Positions 1 through 11,282 of a stretch of 64,000 bases of DNA are shown here, piece after piece (the stretch's first letter is position 1; each line of letters opens with the position of its first letter). The notes under the pieces were generated by a model. It was not told the DNA's origin, searched no databases, and saw nothing but the letters and a program-made list of their open reading frames with translations. Where the stretch lies: positions 37,092,430-37,156,429 of the forward strand of contig NC_092094.1 in NCBI RefSeq assembly GCF_045679555.1. Direction: 5' to 3'. This DNA is from Salvelinus alpinus. Taxonomy: Eukaryota > Chordata > Actinopteri > Salmoniformes > Salmonidae. The position numbers were made by a program, and so were the translations under genes.

Positions 1-237
1 CGATTACAGGCTCAAAATGTCCAGAAAAAAATTACTTTCTTCTGAAACTCGTCAGACTATTCTTGTTCTGAGAAATGAAGGCTATCCCATGCGAGAAACT
101 CCATGCGACTCCGGTATGCTGGCCTTCTAGGCAGAGCTGCTAAGAAAAAGCCATATCTCAGACTGGTCAATAAGAAGAAAAGATTAAGATGGACAAAAGA
201 ACACAGACACTGGACAGAGGAACTCTGAAACTCTCAA
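1..237 (+). mobile_element. Tc1-like transposase fragment with internal deletion
   Basis: Bases 17-100 read as the start of a Tc1-type transposase N-terminal domain (MSRKKLLSSETRQ, then ILVLRNEGY). The sequence then jumps at about base 108 to a later transposase segment around CCATATCTCAGACTGG and GGACAAAAGAACACAGACACTGGACAG. The second half also occurs in the Tc1 fold-back at 30.9-31.3 kb. The DDE catalytic core and both inverted repeats are absent, so this is a dead relic. Confidence 0.7.
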
Positions 238-539
238 AGATAAAAGTAAAAAAAATAATAATCAAAATAAAACATAACAAAAAGTAAGTTTGAATGAAAA
301 TGAGGGGCAGTGTTGTTACAGTTAATGCCGGTTTGCCTGAGGCTGATGCTGTGCAGGTGTTTGTACACATGCAATATACACACACGCTCGTTCAAATGCA
401 CACATGTGCACATACACAGACATGTAAATATAGCCATACATGCACTCAAACATATTCAGTTGGCCTTGCTGTTATGATTGTTGTCTTTTGCTGTTAGATG
501 ACTTGTGATGTAGTTGTTGAGCTGCTTCACTGCAAGTAT

Positions 540-779
540 GGGCTCCCGAGTGGCGCAGTGGTCTAAGGCACCGCATCTCAGTGTCACTACAGGCGTCACT
601 ACAGATCCTGGTTCAATTCCAGGCTGTATTGGCTGTATTCCAGCCGTGATTGGTAGTCCCATAAGGCCGCACACAATTGGCCCAGCGTCGTCCGGGTTAG
701 GGTTTGGCCGGGGTAGGCTGTCATTGTAAATAAGAATTTGTTCGTAACTGACTTGCCTAGTTAAATAAAGGTTCAATAA
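540..779 (+). mobile_element. tRNA-derived SINE (GGGCTCCCGAGTGGCGCAG family)
   Basis: A tRNA-like head carries an A box (GTGGCGCAGTGGTCTAAGG) and a B box (GGTTCAATTCC). A central region follows, then the tail GTAAATAAGAATTTGTTCGTAACTGACTTGCCTAGTTAAATAAAGG and an A-rich end. A second copy is at 60861-61069. The tail is shared with the HpaI SINE at 51.4 kb and resembles the 3' end of the RSg-1-like LINEs here, which fits retrotransposition by that LINE's machinery. The family is probably SlmI-like, but the name is from memory. Confidence 0.85.
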
Positions 780-849
780 AAAAAATAAAAAAGTATATTG
801 TATGTTTTAAATATTCTATAAAAACATAAAACTATTTAAAAAATATATA

Positions 850-2545
850 TAATTCAGAACTACATTTTTCGGGGAACAGAATCAGAACCAGGAACAAAAG
901 TGATCCAGAACAGCACACTTATTTTTAAAAGCATGGGAACCGTTAATAATATTATTTTACGTTACGGTCATTTTTCCCGGTCCCCCCAAAAACACAACAA
1001 ATCGCCCTCACTCTGTCACTCAGAAAATCTTTGCCAGTGTGTGTGTGTGTGTGTGTGTGGCCAGGCTACCTGCCCCTCCCATAGGCTACCGTAGCCTACT
1101 GACTTTACAACTGCAGTTCAGAAATTAAGGAAAGAGATGTTTTTATTAGAAGGTTAAGTATCTCTAACGGTCGCCCCAGCGTGAGTTGTTTTATGCACGT
1201 GATGTCAGATGCACTCACTGTTCCAAAATGTGATTGTTACGCAACAGGACAGTTAGCCTATAGATAATTAGCAGGCAGCGCAGGTTATGTTTCATCTTGT
1301 CAATTTCTAATTATTTTCTAACAAGTTGTATTTTCTAAAAGACAAGTAGCTAAGCTATTTGCCAGCTATGTGTGGCGCCATGTCTGTTGACATTATACAA
1401 TGCATTCTGGGTGTCACAATCTCACAGACCAAAGATGTTATAATGAGGTGAAGGAATGGTTCATTTATCTTTCGGGTGAACTCACGGATGTGAATGAAGG
1501 GAAGTGGATGATCGTAGACGACACACCCCCTTAATAAACATGCATACTATAAACAGACCAAACTCATCTTGCCTCCTCTTATTATCTTTGGTTGATGAGA
1601 AAAAAACAAGCATGCATCTACCCATCGTCTGATTACTTTCCATATATATATATGACTGCTTGTGTTACCTCAATCTTTCCTCAGTTAGCGCTAGAACAAA
1701 TGTAGCCTACATTTTTCCGGTTTGGATGATTGTGTTATGGTGTAGCTACTTCTATGAATGTCTGATCATCCCATCCTAAAATAAACTGGTCACAGTCTGG
1801 ACATAACTTTGTAAGGACTGTGTTTGTGCAAAATGTTTCTGTGAAAAAAAAGAAGTGTGGCCAGCTCAAATGCTGATTGTTGTGTCAATCGGACGTTCTA
1901 ATCAAGCCTTCTAATCACACCGGTTTGATCATATTCAACAGGGACCACTAGAATTATCACACCCATTTGTTGGTACGTGTGAAAAGTTTAAGGATACTAT
2001 AGGTATCATGTTTAACATTGGATTTATTAACTACAAAAAGGTAAGACGTGTTTTTATTTTAATTCTGGTGCCGCTCTGCACACACAAGCTTGTTAGCTAT
2101 CTTGGTCCAACGTTAAGCCAACTCTCTGAAGGTCAAAGACATTAAAAGTTCCTCCGTTGAAGCTGCTCCTCCGTAGGTATAATTCAGATAATGCATGTCA
2201 TAACAAGATGCCCAGCACTTCAAGCTAAGCCTCGTCCTCCACCCTCTCTCTTCACACATCGCATTTCGCACCCTACACTTGTCTGACATCTGTCCAATGC
2301 ACGTGTAAACAATTATCGCTTAGCCATTCCATAGCAAGCTGCTCTATCCGCACTGATTGGTGAAGTAATTTAATATCGAGCTAAATGTAAAAAATTTAAT
2401 ATAAATCCAAGTTTTAAACAAGAACATAAAGGAATGATATAAACTGTTAGTTTTTTTGTTCGAACCAGTTGAGAACTTTATTTTGCTGGTCAGAACAGAA
2501 CAAAAAAAAAGTATGGTTCTGTTCAGAACGAAACGATTGGAAAAT
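850..2545. other. possible degenerate non-autonomous DNA transposon
   Basis: The stretch begins with a segment rich in GAACAGAATCAGAACC-like words and ends at 2460-2545 with GAACCAGTTGAGAAC, then TCAGAACAGAAC and GTTCTGTTCAGAACG. These composition-matched ends flank about 1.6 kb of AT-rich sequence without a meaningful ORF. Such paired ends suggest a hAT-like non-autonomous element, but I could not align the ends as true inverted repeats or find a target duplication. Confidence 0.25.
1037..1059. repeat. (GT)n microsatellite
   Basis: Uninterrupted GT dinucleotides, about 11 units. Confidence 0.95.
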
Positions 2546-4126
2546 AATTTTGATTATGATTAAATCCACTCTTCCTAAATATCACCTACATAGCAAGTAA
2601 TCAAATGAGAATAAGTCTGTGTGTAGAAAGTGATGGTAAATGTGGGAGAAAACAAGTGAGTGAGTGATGGACAGGTTAGTGTAGCGGCTCCTACTCTATC
2701 CCCCACCATCCCAGGGCTCCAATAGGCAGAACAACTTTGCTGAGTCATGAGTGTCTGTACTCGTTTGGAGAAGCAAGCCTCCTGTAGAACCGTGTGAAAG
2801 GCTGGAGTGTTTTCTTTTCATTATTAATTCATATATTCTCTCCCACCAAACACATAGCTATTAGAGAGAATAAGAAGACACTGACAATAAAGAGAGAACC
2901 TGTTTGCTTTTGAGACATTGCCTTTGATACATTTTAAGACGCTGCGCTGCAGCTGAGGCACATACTTGACATACAAACATGATTAGAATAGAATCCACTG
3001 TCAACAAGTTGTTAAAAATCACTGGTGAGGAGAGACAGACAGTGAGGCAGTTGCACTGCACATTACACTGCACAGAGAATGCATGTATAGATATCTCCAT
3101 TTAGAGTAAACACCACAATCCGTAGCATATTGTCAGAATTTGACATACACACTAGTATGGTGCATTCTGAGCATACTAGATTGTTAAAGATTCTGACCTG
3201 TAGCAAACAATAGTAAAACATTGAAAAAGTAATAATCAGAGTCATTAACTCCATTTAAACACTTTCCATAAATGCAGTTACAATGTTTGTTCTTTGTGAC
3301 AGAAGTCCATAGAGACACGTGGGTTTTACTGAAAAACATCTGTGTTGCCAGGACAGACAATGTGTGTTCAAAGTATTGTCATGCTATTATTTTTATAAAA
3401 AGACACATTGACAGAGTATAATTGACAGACAGTTTATTTTAATGTGCTACACTGATGAGGATGATGATAAAAAATAATAAACGAATAATCACCCCGTGTA
3501 GGCTGATAATGATAATACATATATAAATGCATATATAATTTATTGTAAATTGTAAATATTTTTATTTATAGGTAGGCTATGGCCTATGTGCTCTATTCAT
3601 TTATGGTGAATCGGTGAATTCATTGACAGTGAGCTTATGGTTTATCGCTACTAATACCATGTTTCATGCATAATTAATCAGCCAGGCCTAATGTTATAAT
3701 TAACCGCGTACAACTACGCTCTATTCTGCGGCAAAACAGCGCGCTACATTTCGAAGAAATTACAACAGCAACGGATAGTGCACTTCCATAGCCGAGAGCG
3801 ACAATGCAAACTGTCATTGCCTCCTAGGCTACTACATAGTGAAATAGAGGCAGACACGTTCCAAGCTGCTCCGTCTCAGAACGTCGTGGCGACAAAGGCA
3901 CCAACATCAGTGTTTCCCGCTCTGATTATGATTAGTTACGTGGGGAATTCAAGAGCGGATAGCGCAATACTGACAGATCCAATTTATACCGCTTGATTTG
4001 GTTTAGCCCTGAGCACCGCAGGTGTTATCCATGCGCGTGCCTGATAAGGTAACCTATCAGCAAATAAACTGCGGTCCACGAGTTCCACGGTAACCGCATT
4101 ATGAATGTGAAATTAATAAACCAGCC
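2546..4126. other. no gene seen; presumed part of pard6a intron 1
   Basis: AT-rich unique-looking sequence with only short random ORFs. It lies directly downstream of the pard6a exon 1 splice donor on the minus strand, so it is probably intronic. I searched the minus strand by eye for the next Par6 exon (a PB1 domain start after VEVKSK) and found none, so that exon should be beyond the left edge of the window. Confidence 0.4.
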
Positions 4127-4132
4127 ACTTAC

Positions 4133-4195
4133 TTTGCTCTTGACCTCGACCACATTGTCGGTGTTTTTCAAGGGGGTCCTCTGGTACCTTGACAT
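4133..4195 (-). CDS. pard6a: first coding exon of Par6 polarity protein (pard6a-like)
   Basis: The exon encodes 21 residues, MSRYQRTPLKNTDNVVEVKS plus a final Lys. It is followed immediately by GTAAGT (4132-4127), a consensus splice donor. The QRTP and VEVKSK words and the exon length match the known N-terminus of vertebrate PARD6A; PARD6B and PARD6G share VEVKSK but not QRTP. Par6 is the scaffold of the Par3-Par6-aPKC polarity complex, and its PB1, CRIB and PDZ domains would be encoded by later exons to the left. I chose the ATG at 4195 (AACATGT context). An upstream in-frame ATG at 4228 would add 11 residues that do not resemble Par6. The upstream region has promoter-like motifs. Short exon, so assignment rests on family knowledge plus the intact donor. 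Confidence 0.62.
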
Positions 4196-4423
4196 GTTAG
4201 CGCGTTGAACCCCAGCGGATAGGACCATCCACAGGCTTTCCTCGAAACAGGTTTAAGCAGGCAGTCAGTCACTTCGTCGTAAGCGCATTTGCTCGCAGCA
4301 CCATGGGGGCTGATAGACGCACAGGTACAGTTCTTAAACAGTCCTGGTTCTGTAGTAGGAATCAGATCTGTGATGGAAAATGTTGTCCTCGCGATGGGCA
4401 GAGCTACACTGCCTCAATAACAA

Positions 4424-4431
4424 TGACGTCA
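4424..4431. promoter_or_regulatory. perfect CRE (TGACGTCA) in presumed pard6a promoter
   Basis: The palindrome TGACGTCA lies about 230 bp upstream of the pard6a ATG. It sits in locally GC-richer sequence with a GC-box-like AAGGCGGGGATGGGG about 20 bp further upstream (near 4449-4463). The position fits a TATA-less promoter using CREB/ATF and Sp-type factors. The transcription start itself is not visible. Confidence 0.4.
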
Positions 4432-4529
4432 GCTAGACACGCCGATTGAAGGCGGGGATGGGGTCGTGCGTGGGGTCAGCTGAAATGTTTCAGTCGGTGT
4501 TGCCCAGGAGACCAGGAGGCAAAGAGCAG

Positions 4530-4957
4530 GTGAGACAAGGTTCACTGACTTACATTTCTCCAATGAGTGTCAAAAGTAATTTTTAGGAAGTGACTTTGTC
4601 TCTTCCTAAAGAACAGAATCCCGATTATTCAACTCAATTAATGTGATGATGTGATGATGCGATTTTACCTGAGGTCATTCAATGACAAAACGGTAATGGA
4701 CAGGATTTTTACAAAATAAATATATACAAATAGAAAAAGTGGCAATGTTGTACTTAAACTATATAGGCCAACCCTTGCTTGTAATATTGGGAAATGGTCT
4801 TTGCTGCCACTGCAGTATTCTCACACTGTATACCATGGATAAAGACTTGGCAAAAACATTTCTACATATGTGTTCTACATATGGATTTATCTCATCAGCG
4901 ATGACCCATGCATTGACATCCAGTTTCACCAGTCTCTCTCTTTTTCTCTCTCAATTC
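4530..4957. other. no feature seen
   Basis: Unremarkable AT-rich sequence upstream of the pard6a exon. It ends in a pyrimidine-rich stretch (TCTCTCTCTTTTTCTCTCTC) at about 4935-4953, just before the LINE tail. Confidence 0.3.
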
Positions 4958-5041
4958 AATTAAGTATACTTTATTGACTTGGAAAGTAAACACGTACATT
5001 ATCAAAATTAACATAGCTACAATGATCAAAGATAGGAATAT
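4958..5041 (-). mobile_element. 3' tail of the large minus-strand LINE (outer LINE)
   Basis: On the minus strand this reads as a LINE 3' end terminating in CAATAAAGTATACTTAATTGAATTG, a tail style very common in teleost genomes. It is separated from the body of the LINE (from 6082) by the Rex-like LINE at 5042-6075. Confidence 0.5.
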
Positions 5042-6075
5042 GGCTCACATCAACACCATTGCCCCAGAAACCCTAGACACACTCCAATTTGCATACCGCC
5101 CTAACATATCCACAGATGATGCAATCTCTATTGCACTCCACACTGCCTTTTCCCACCTGGACAAAAGGAACACCTATGTGAGAATGCTATTAATTGACTA
5201 CAGCCCAGCGTTCAACACCATAGTGCCCTCAAAGCTCATCAATAAGCTAAGGACCCTGGGACTTAACACCTCCCTCTGCAACTGGATCCTGGACTTCCTG
5301 ACGGGCCGCCACCAGGTGGGAAGGGTAGGTAACAACACATTCGCCACGCTGATCCACAACACAGGGGCCACTCAGGGGTGCGTGCTCAATCCCCTCCTGT
5401 ACTCCCTGTTCACTCATGACTACATGGCCAGGCACGACTCCAACACATCATTAAGTTTGCCGATGGCACAACAGTGGTAGGCCTGATCACCGACAACGAC
5501 GAGACAGCCTATAGGGAGGAGGTCAGAGACCTGGGAGTGTGGTGCAAGGACAACAACCTCTCCCTCAACGTGATCAAGACTCCAGCCATCCTAGTCATAG
5601 ACTATTCTCTCTGCTACCGCACGGCAAGCAGTACCATAGCGCCAAGTCTAGGTCCAAGAGGCTTCTAAACGGCTTCTACCACCAAACCATAAGACTCCTG
5701 AACATCTAATCAAATGGCTACCCAGACTATTTGCATTGCCACCCCCCCCTTTTACACCGCTGCTACTCTGTTTTTATCATCTATGCATAGTCACTTTAAT
5801 AACTCTACCTACATGTACATATTACCTCAATTACCTCGACTAACCGGTGCCCCCCGCACATTGACTCTGTACCGGTACCCCCTGTATATAGTCTCGCTAT
5901 TGTTATTTTACTGCTGCTCTTTCATTACTTGTTACTTTTATTTCTTATTCATATTTTATTTTGTTATATTTTTTTTAACTGCATTGTTGGCTAGGGGCTC
6001 GTAAGTAAGCATTTCACTGGAAGGTCTACACCTGTTGTATTCGGCGCATGTGACTAATACAATTTGATTTGATTT
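5042..6075 (+). mobile_element. Rex/CR1-like LINE, 5'-truncated and internally deleted
   Basis: The plus frame encodes reverse transcriptase blocks: [66 protein letters not shown] and [21 protein letters not shown] frameshift after about 5450 precedes the polymerase motif (expected FADDTTVVGL, here [10 protein letters not shown] with the second catalytic Asp changed to Gly). At about 5580 the sequence jumps to the 3' part and ends with repeated GATTT units. GAATAT at 5036-5041 and again at 6076-6081 is a probable target-site duplication. Inserted into the outer LINE. Confidence 0.75.
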
Positions 6076-6081
6076 GAATAT

Positions 6082-7366
6082 ACTAGACTGTTTGTAATTA
6101 AGCAATAATAATGATAGTGATACTCATATTAACAGCAATTACAACAAATAGTAATAAATAGGCAAATATGAATAATCGCACTATACACTTCTCACTGGCT
6201 GTCCTTCAGGTTGTGGCAGGTGGCCACAAATTTAGCTGCTATAACACAGCATTTTGTTTTTTCACCAGGTATGTTTTTAAGTTTGTCTTCATCATTTAGG
6301 TATTCAAATTATTCATATTGTTTTATAATTTTGGGGAAGAATGTATTTCTTATGTCAGAATATCTGTCACAGTTTGACAGAATGCAGCTCTGTCTCTATC
6401 TCTTCCTGGAGGAAGCCTGTCCTCTCTGTGCAGCCAAGTTTGCCTGTGACGACCGGTCTCTATGGCCAGATAAGTCTGTGTTTTCTTCGGTTTTCTGTCA
6501 GTTACAGTGGTCAGATAGTCTGCCACCGTGTACTGTCTGTTTAGAGACAAATAGCATTGAAGTTTACTTAGATTTTTTTGTGGTTTCTTTCCAATAGGTG
6601 ATATATTTTAATTTTTTCTATGTGATAATTTGTTTGGGCCAGATTTGCTGAGTAGTGTCCCGAGGCTTTGTTGGGTTGGTAGTCATTAGTGAATTGAGCC
6701 TCAGGACCAGCTGGCGTAGGGGACTCTTCTCTATGGTCACCTCATGGCAATTGAGGGCTTTGTATCGTATACTTTATGTTGTAGATATGTAGTGGTGTAA
6801 CGATGTTATATGATGTACTGTTTTATCTTTTGTTTTATGTGTAACATGAGTGCCTTGGTGTGGTTGGACCCCAGGAAGAGTAGCTTCTGCCTTGGCAGCA
6901 GCTAATGGGGATCCATAATAAATACAAATAAAAAATACAAATACAAATGGCAGGAGTGGGGGTCACTTGTTTTTAAATGATTGTACAATTTGGTGGCTCT
7001 TTTTTGAATATTAATAAGAAAAGGGAATTGGCCTAATTCTTCTCTGCATGCGTTGTTTGGAGTTTCTCTGTACTCTGAGGATGCTCTTACAGAATTCCGC
7101 ATGCAGGGTTTCAATTGTGTGTTGTTCCATTTGTCAAGTTCTTGTTTTGTAAGCAGACCCCACACTTCGCTGCCATATAGTGCAGTTGGTTCTATTATTA
7201 ATTTGAATATTTTGAGCTGAGATCCTAATTGGTTTGTCTAATTTGATAGATATTTTAATGACATAAAAAGCCCTCCTTGTCTTTTAGTTAATTCACGGCC
7301 AGGTTGAAGTTCCCTGTGGATCTGATTTTTTTTGTCCCAAATATGTGTAGGTGTGTGTTGGTTCTC
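6082..7366 (-). mobile_element. outer LINE, 3' third (ORF2 C-terminus and 3' UTR)
   Basis: Minus-strand frames show degenerate C-terminal LINE segments: TYLAIETGRHRQTWLHRE at about 6400-6470, and MWGLLTKQELDKWNN followed by FPFLINIQKRATKLYNHLKT at 6950-7165. Similar segments occur in the C-terminal region of fish APE-type LINE polyproteins. Stops and frameshifts are frequent, so the copy is old. It continues on the other side of the Tc1 derivative at 8214. Clade not determined. Confidence 0.55.
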
Positions 7367-8213
7367 TACTAAACAAAAATATAAATGGAACATGTAAAGT
7401 GTTGGTCCCATGTTTCATGAGCTGAAATTAAAGATCCCAGACATTTTCCGTATGCACAAAAAGCGTATTTCTCTCAAATGTTGTGCACACATTTGTTTAC
7501 ATTCCTATTAGTGAGCATTTCTCCTTTGCGAAGATAATCCATCCACCTGGCAGGTGTGGCATCTCAAAAATCTGATTAAACAGAATGATCATTACACAGG
7601 TGCACCTTGTGCTGTTTTGTCACACATCACAATGCTACAGATGTCTGAAGTTTTATGCGACTTGAATTTTTGTTCAGTATAAATCCAGATTGCCACACTT
7701 TTACTCCTACCCACATCTACATACTGTATTATCTCAATTACCTCAACTACCTTGTACACCTGCACATTGACTCTGCTGACTGCAGGAATGTCCATCAGAG
7801 CTGTTGCCAAAGAAATGAATGTTAATTTCTCTACCGTAAGCTGCCTCCAATGTCATTTTATAGAATTTGGCAGTATGTCCAATTGGCCTCACAACCGCAG
7901 ACCACATGTAACCATGCCAGTCCAGGCCTTCCACATCCACCTGCGGTATTATCTGAGAGCAGCAACCCGGAAGGCTGATGAAACTTAGGAATATTTTTGT
8001 CTAAAACTAATTCTGATTGGCTTGGCATGGCTCCCCAGTGGGTGGGCCTATGCCCTCCCAGGTCCACCCATGGCTGCGCCCCTGCCCAGTCATGTGAAAT
8101 CCATAGATTAAGGGCTAATTAATTTGTTTCAATTGACTGATTTCCTTATATGAACTGTAACTCAGTAAAATCGTTGAAATTGTTGCATGTTGCGTTTACA
8201 TTTTTGTTCAGTA
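7367..8213 (+). mobile_element. Tc1-like deletion derivative, copy A
   Basis: The left end reads ACTAAACAAAAATATAAA and the right end TTTACATTTTTGTTCAGTA. These are inverted-repeat ends of the ACTGAACAAAAATATAAA type, also seen in copy B (26357-27171). The plus strand encodes a transposase helix-turn-helix piece, TAGMSIRAVAKEMNVNFSTV. The DDE core is missing and a stretch near 7680-7780 looks foreign or rearranged. Inserted into the outer LINE. Confidence 0.75.
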
Positions 8214-9225
8214 TATGAGTGGAGCCCAGTAAAAATGGATATCGGTTTCCCTGACATCTGGATCTTTTCTGGAATATCATTGTTTTGTCTTTTTGAGATT
8301 GAATGTCAGGGCCCATCCGACAGAACTGTTGCAGATTATCTAATTGTTGCTGTAACCTTCGTTTTGTGGGGGACAGCACCAGGTTATCTGCATACAGGAG
8401 CCATTTTATTTCTGTATCGTTAAGAGTGAGGCCGGTGGATGTTTATTGTTCTAGTGTTTTTGCCAATTACGAATAATCCTGAATCAATCATGAATAATGA
8501 TGAGTGAGAAAGTTACAGACGCACAAATATCATACCACCTCCGCTCCCCTTTTCACTTACCATTATTCACGATTCATTCAGGACTATCTTTAATCATGGT
8601 ACCATCCACATGAATGTAGACGTGTTTAGAAAAGTATTCTATTCTTATTTACAATAAAAGTGACTCCAAAATGACACAATACATTATTTATCATTCATTT
8701 CTCTTGGGTGTGGTTGGAAGTCCAACGGCTTATATGAAAACTACACCACAATTATTTGTTTTGCAATAAATAAGTTTTAAAAAATGGGTTTGTTTAAACA
8801 CATAACAAAACCTACTAATTATAAATGTATAAATGAATTGATAGGTAATAACATAAAATAATAGTGTGTGTCACTTTCCCAATACCTTTGGAGCTCAAAA
8901 AGACTCAAGATATTCCCCTGTTTTACTCTGCACCTTTGGGAAAATAAATGTGTATGTTTATTTCTGTTGTCTGTGTATCATTTCCTTTAATATTACGTCA
9001 GGACCACAAGCTTTTCTGAGTTGCAGGGCCTGTATTTTTCCCGATTTGTTATTTTTGTGTTATTTGGGGAATCCAACGGGTTCTGGTTGTATTTAATTGC
9101 TGATTGAAGAATTTTACATTTTTCATAGATTTCTTTTTGTTTTGAATTTGAATGTCTTAATATTTCTTCAAAATGAGTGTTCCATAGGTACCCATTTTGG
9201 ATTGCCAATTCTTCTCAGTGTGGTT
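8214..9225 (-). mobile_element. outer LINE, reverse transcriptase segment
   Basis: The minus strand encodes a recognisable piece downstream of the polymerase box: LLYADNLVL, then SPTKRRLQQQLDNLQQFC and IFQKRSRCQGNRYPFLLGST. The second catalytic Asp of YADD is Asn here. Upstream, 8993-9208 encodes LWNTHFEEILRHSNSKQKEI and a linker. The interval 8420-8990 is degraded and AT-rich. The reading resumes at about 17290 beyond the composite insertion. Confidence 0.55.
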
Positions 9226-9305
9226 TGTTTAAGCAGCAGTAGCGGTGCGTGGTTAAAATCACTGGGGAAGCCAAGCCAAGGGGAAAAAAGCCATGATACA
9301 ACCTA
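9226..9305. mobile_element. left end of a hAT-like composite element
   Basis: Sequence from about 9234 (CAGTAGCGGTGCGTGG), with ACTGGGGAAGCCAAGCC downstream, resembles in reverse complement the right-hand piece at 17205-17290 (CAGTGGCGTGTATTCATGG, with CCAAGGGAAGCCAGGC). Together they look like diverged terminal inverted repeats of a CAGNGGCG-type hAT element. The outer LINE frame stops at one end and resumes at the other. An 8-bp target duplication is only partly preserved. Confidence 0.4.
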
Positions 9306-9865
9306 CACTACCAGTCAAAAGTTTGGACACACCTGTTCATTCAAGGATTTTTCTTTATTTTTTTTATCATTTTCTACATTGTAGAATAATAGTGAAGACA
9401 TCAAAACTATGAAAGAACATATGGAATCATGTAGTAGCCAAAAAAGTGTTAAACAAATCACCCTTAGCCTTGATGACAGCTTTGCACAGTCTTGGCATTC
9501 TCTCAACCAGCTTCACCTGGAATGCTTTTCCAACAGTCTTGAAGGAGTTCCCACATACGATGAGCACTTGTTTGCTGATTTTTCTTCACTCTGTTCAACT
9601 CATCCCAAACCATCTAAATTGGGTTGAGGTCGGGTAAATTAGTAGGCCAGGTCATCTGATGCAGCACTCCATCACTCTCCTTCTTGGTCAAATAGCCCTT
9701 ACACAGCCTGGAGGCGTGTTGGGTCATTGTCCTGTTGAAAAACAAATGATAGTCCCACTAGGCGCAAACCAGATGGCATGGCGTATCGCTGCAGAATGCT
9801 GTCGTAGCTATGCTGGTTAAGTGTGCCTTGAATTCTAAATAAATCACTGACAGAGTCACCAGCAA
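9306..9865 (-). mobile_element. Tc1-like transposon, half copy
   Basis: It starts right after a TA (9304-9305) with the inverted repeat CACTACCAGTCAAAAGTTTG, then the ITR interior (ACATTGTAGAATAATAG). Minus-strand transposase remnants follow (codons around the AGTGCTCATC, DLNPIE and NDPTRLQ regions). The copy ends abruptly at about 9865 and continues directly into exon 4 of the Harbinger transposase, so one deletion removed the second half of this Tc1 and the 3' end of the Harbinger element. Related ITRs flank the elements at 48128-49461 and 52349-54697. Confidence 0.8.
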
Positions 9866-10912
9866 CTCTGGCCCTGGTCCTGGCATGGGCATGGTTGTAG
9901 GCCTGCTGTGCTTCCTGGGGGTCTGTGAAAGGTGTCAGGAGAAAAGGCTGGCAGCCATACCCCCTGTCTCCCAGCAACACACCAGAGAATTCACCTGTCA
10001 ACACAAAATCTCATCATTACTACCTCATAAACACAGTGATATTCTTGACACAGCCATGATGGTTATAAATAGGGGTTGTGTGGCTTACCTTGTGATAGGC
10101 ACTGATAGATTTCAGAGGCCCGAAAGATTCTGGAGTCATGGACTGAGCCAGGCCATTTTGCCACAACATTGCTGATCACACAGTCAGCATTGCAGACCAC
10201 CTGAAATCATAAGATGAGGAATATTACACCAATCAATGCACATCACTGGCAATGCAGAGTGTTCGTCAATGGACAATATCAAAAAGTTATGTTCACCTGA
10301 ACATTAATGCTGTGAAAGGATTTCCTATTCACAAAATCGGCCTCATGGGCACCTGAGGGGGCTTTTATCCTTATGTGTGTGCAGTCCACTGCACCAATGA
10401 CATTGGGGAAACCTGTCACACAAAGTAATGAGTATCCTACTATGTGTTAACAGTTGTCCTGTAATTTGTAGATCCTCTTACCTGCAATCCTATAGAACTC
10501 CTCTTTGATGTCACAGAGTCTTCTGTGGCCAGGGAAGGAGATGAAGACATCTGCTAATGCTTTGATAGCCAGACACACTCCTTATTGTGCGGCAAATTGT
10601 GGCCTTGTTCAGCTGTTCTGCATCCCCCACTGAGTACAGGAAGGCTCCACTAGCAAAAAAGCGCAAGGCCACACAAACCATTTGCGCCACACTCAGTGCA
10701 TGGCTCCGTGCAGTGCGGTGCTTAATCCTGGGACCCAGTAGTCTGCATAGATACCTGATGCCATCTGCAGAAGACCATCTATATGAAAGATACAGGTTAT
10801 CAGGGAAGGCCAGTGGGTCCAACCGGTCCCTGAAGACCCTTTCTCGCCTGAAGGCTCTCCTCAGCACAAGTGCTTCTTCATCCACCACATCTCGCACGAA
10901 TGGGCATGCCAT
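9866..10912 (-). pseudogene. HARBI1-like transposase, truncated and frameshifted
   Basis: Four exons with good splice sites are readable on the minus strand: 10912-10492 (start MACPFVRDVVDEEALVLRRA), 10412-10297, 10200-10089 and 9994-9866. Exon 2 holds the first catalytic Asp in the GAVDCTHI context and exon 4 the second in LLGDRGYGCQPF. The reading stops at the Tc1 junction just before the expected third catalytic Glu. Exon 1 has lost two bases of a GT run at about 10576; this shifts the frame from the expected VCLA... reading into SGYQSISRC. The protein would act in the nucleus as a DDE transposase with the neighbouring Myb-like partner. Not the host harbi1 gene: it is inside an element, truncated, and next to the Myb-like gene. 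Confidence 0.8.
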
Positions 10913-11282
10913 TGTCAGAGCAGAAAGGAACACACAATTTTGGGCCTTCATATAGGCTAGTGGCCACACCTGGTGCTGGGGGGGGTGGGCAAAAGAGGGC
11001 GATGCCTTATAACGATGACTTGGTTGTACTGATTGCTGGGAAAATAAAAACCTTAGAAAGATGCCACCGTCCTGTGTGCTCACAATAAGAGCTCATATGT
11101 CATGGCTCACTTGACTTTACGAGAATATACCTAATTTTTATTTTGAGCTGTGTCATCTTCTTGGAGCTGGGGGAGGAAAGAAAAATAATGATTAATACAT
11201 TTGTGTTACAGTTAGCATACAGTGTACATTGAAGGCATATCTCACCTCCCTCTCAAGTTTTTTTATTTCAAGGTCCAGTTCC

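Noticed and set aside
540-620. Functional tRNA gene
   Set aside because: Only the A and B boxes fit. There is no closed acceptor stem and the 3' part is a SINE body with LINE-like tail.
4025-4228. 67-codon minus ORF starting at 4228 as the pard6a start
   Set aside because: The 11 extra residues have no similarity to Par6 and the frame runs through the GTAAGT donor into intron. The ATG at 4195 fits the family start.
9866-10912. Host harbi1 gene
   Set aside because: It lacks its 3' end, has a frameshift, and is paired with a Myb-like gene inside a transposon with a visible terminus.
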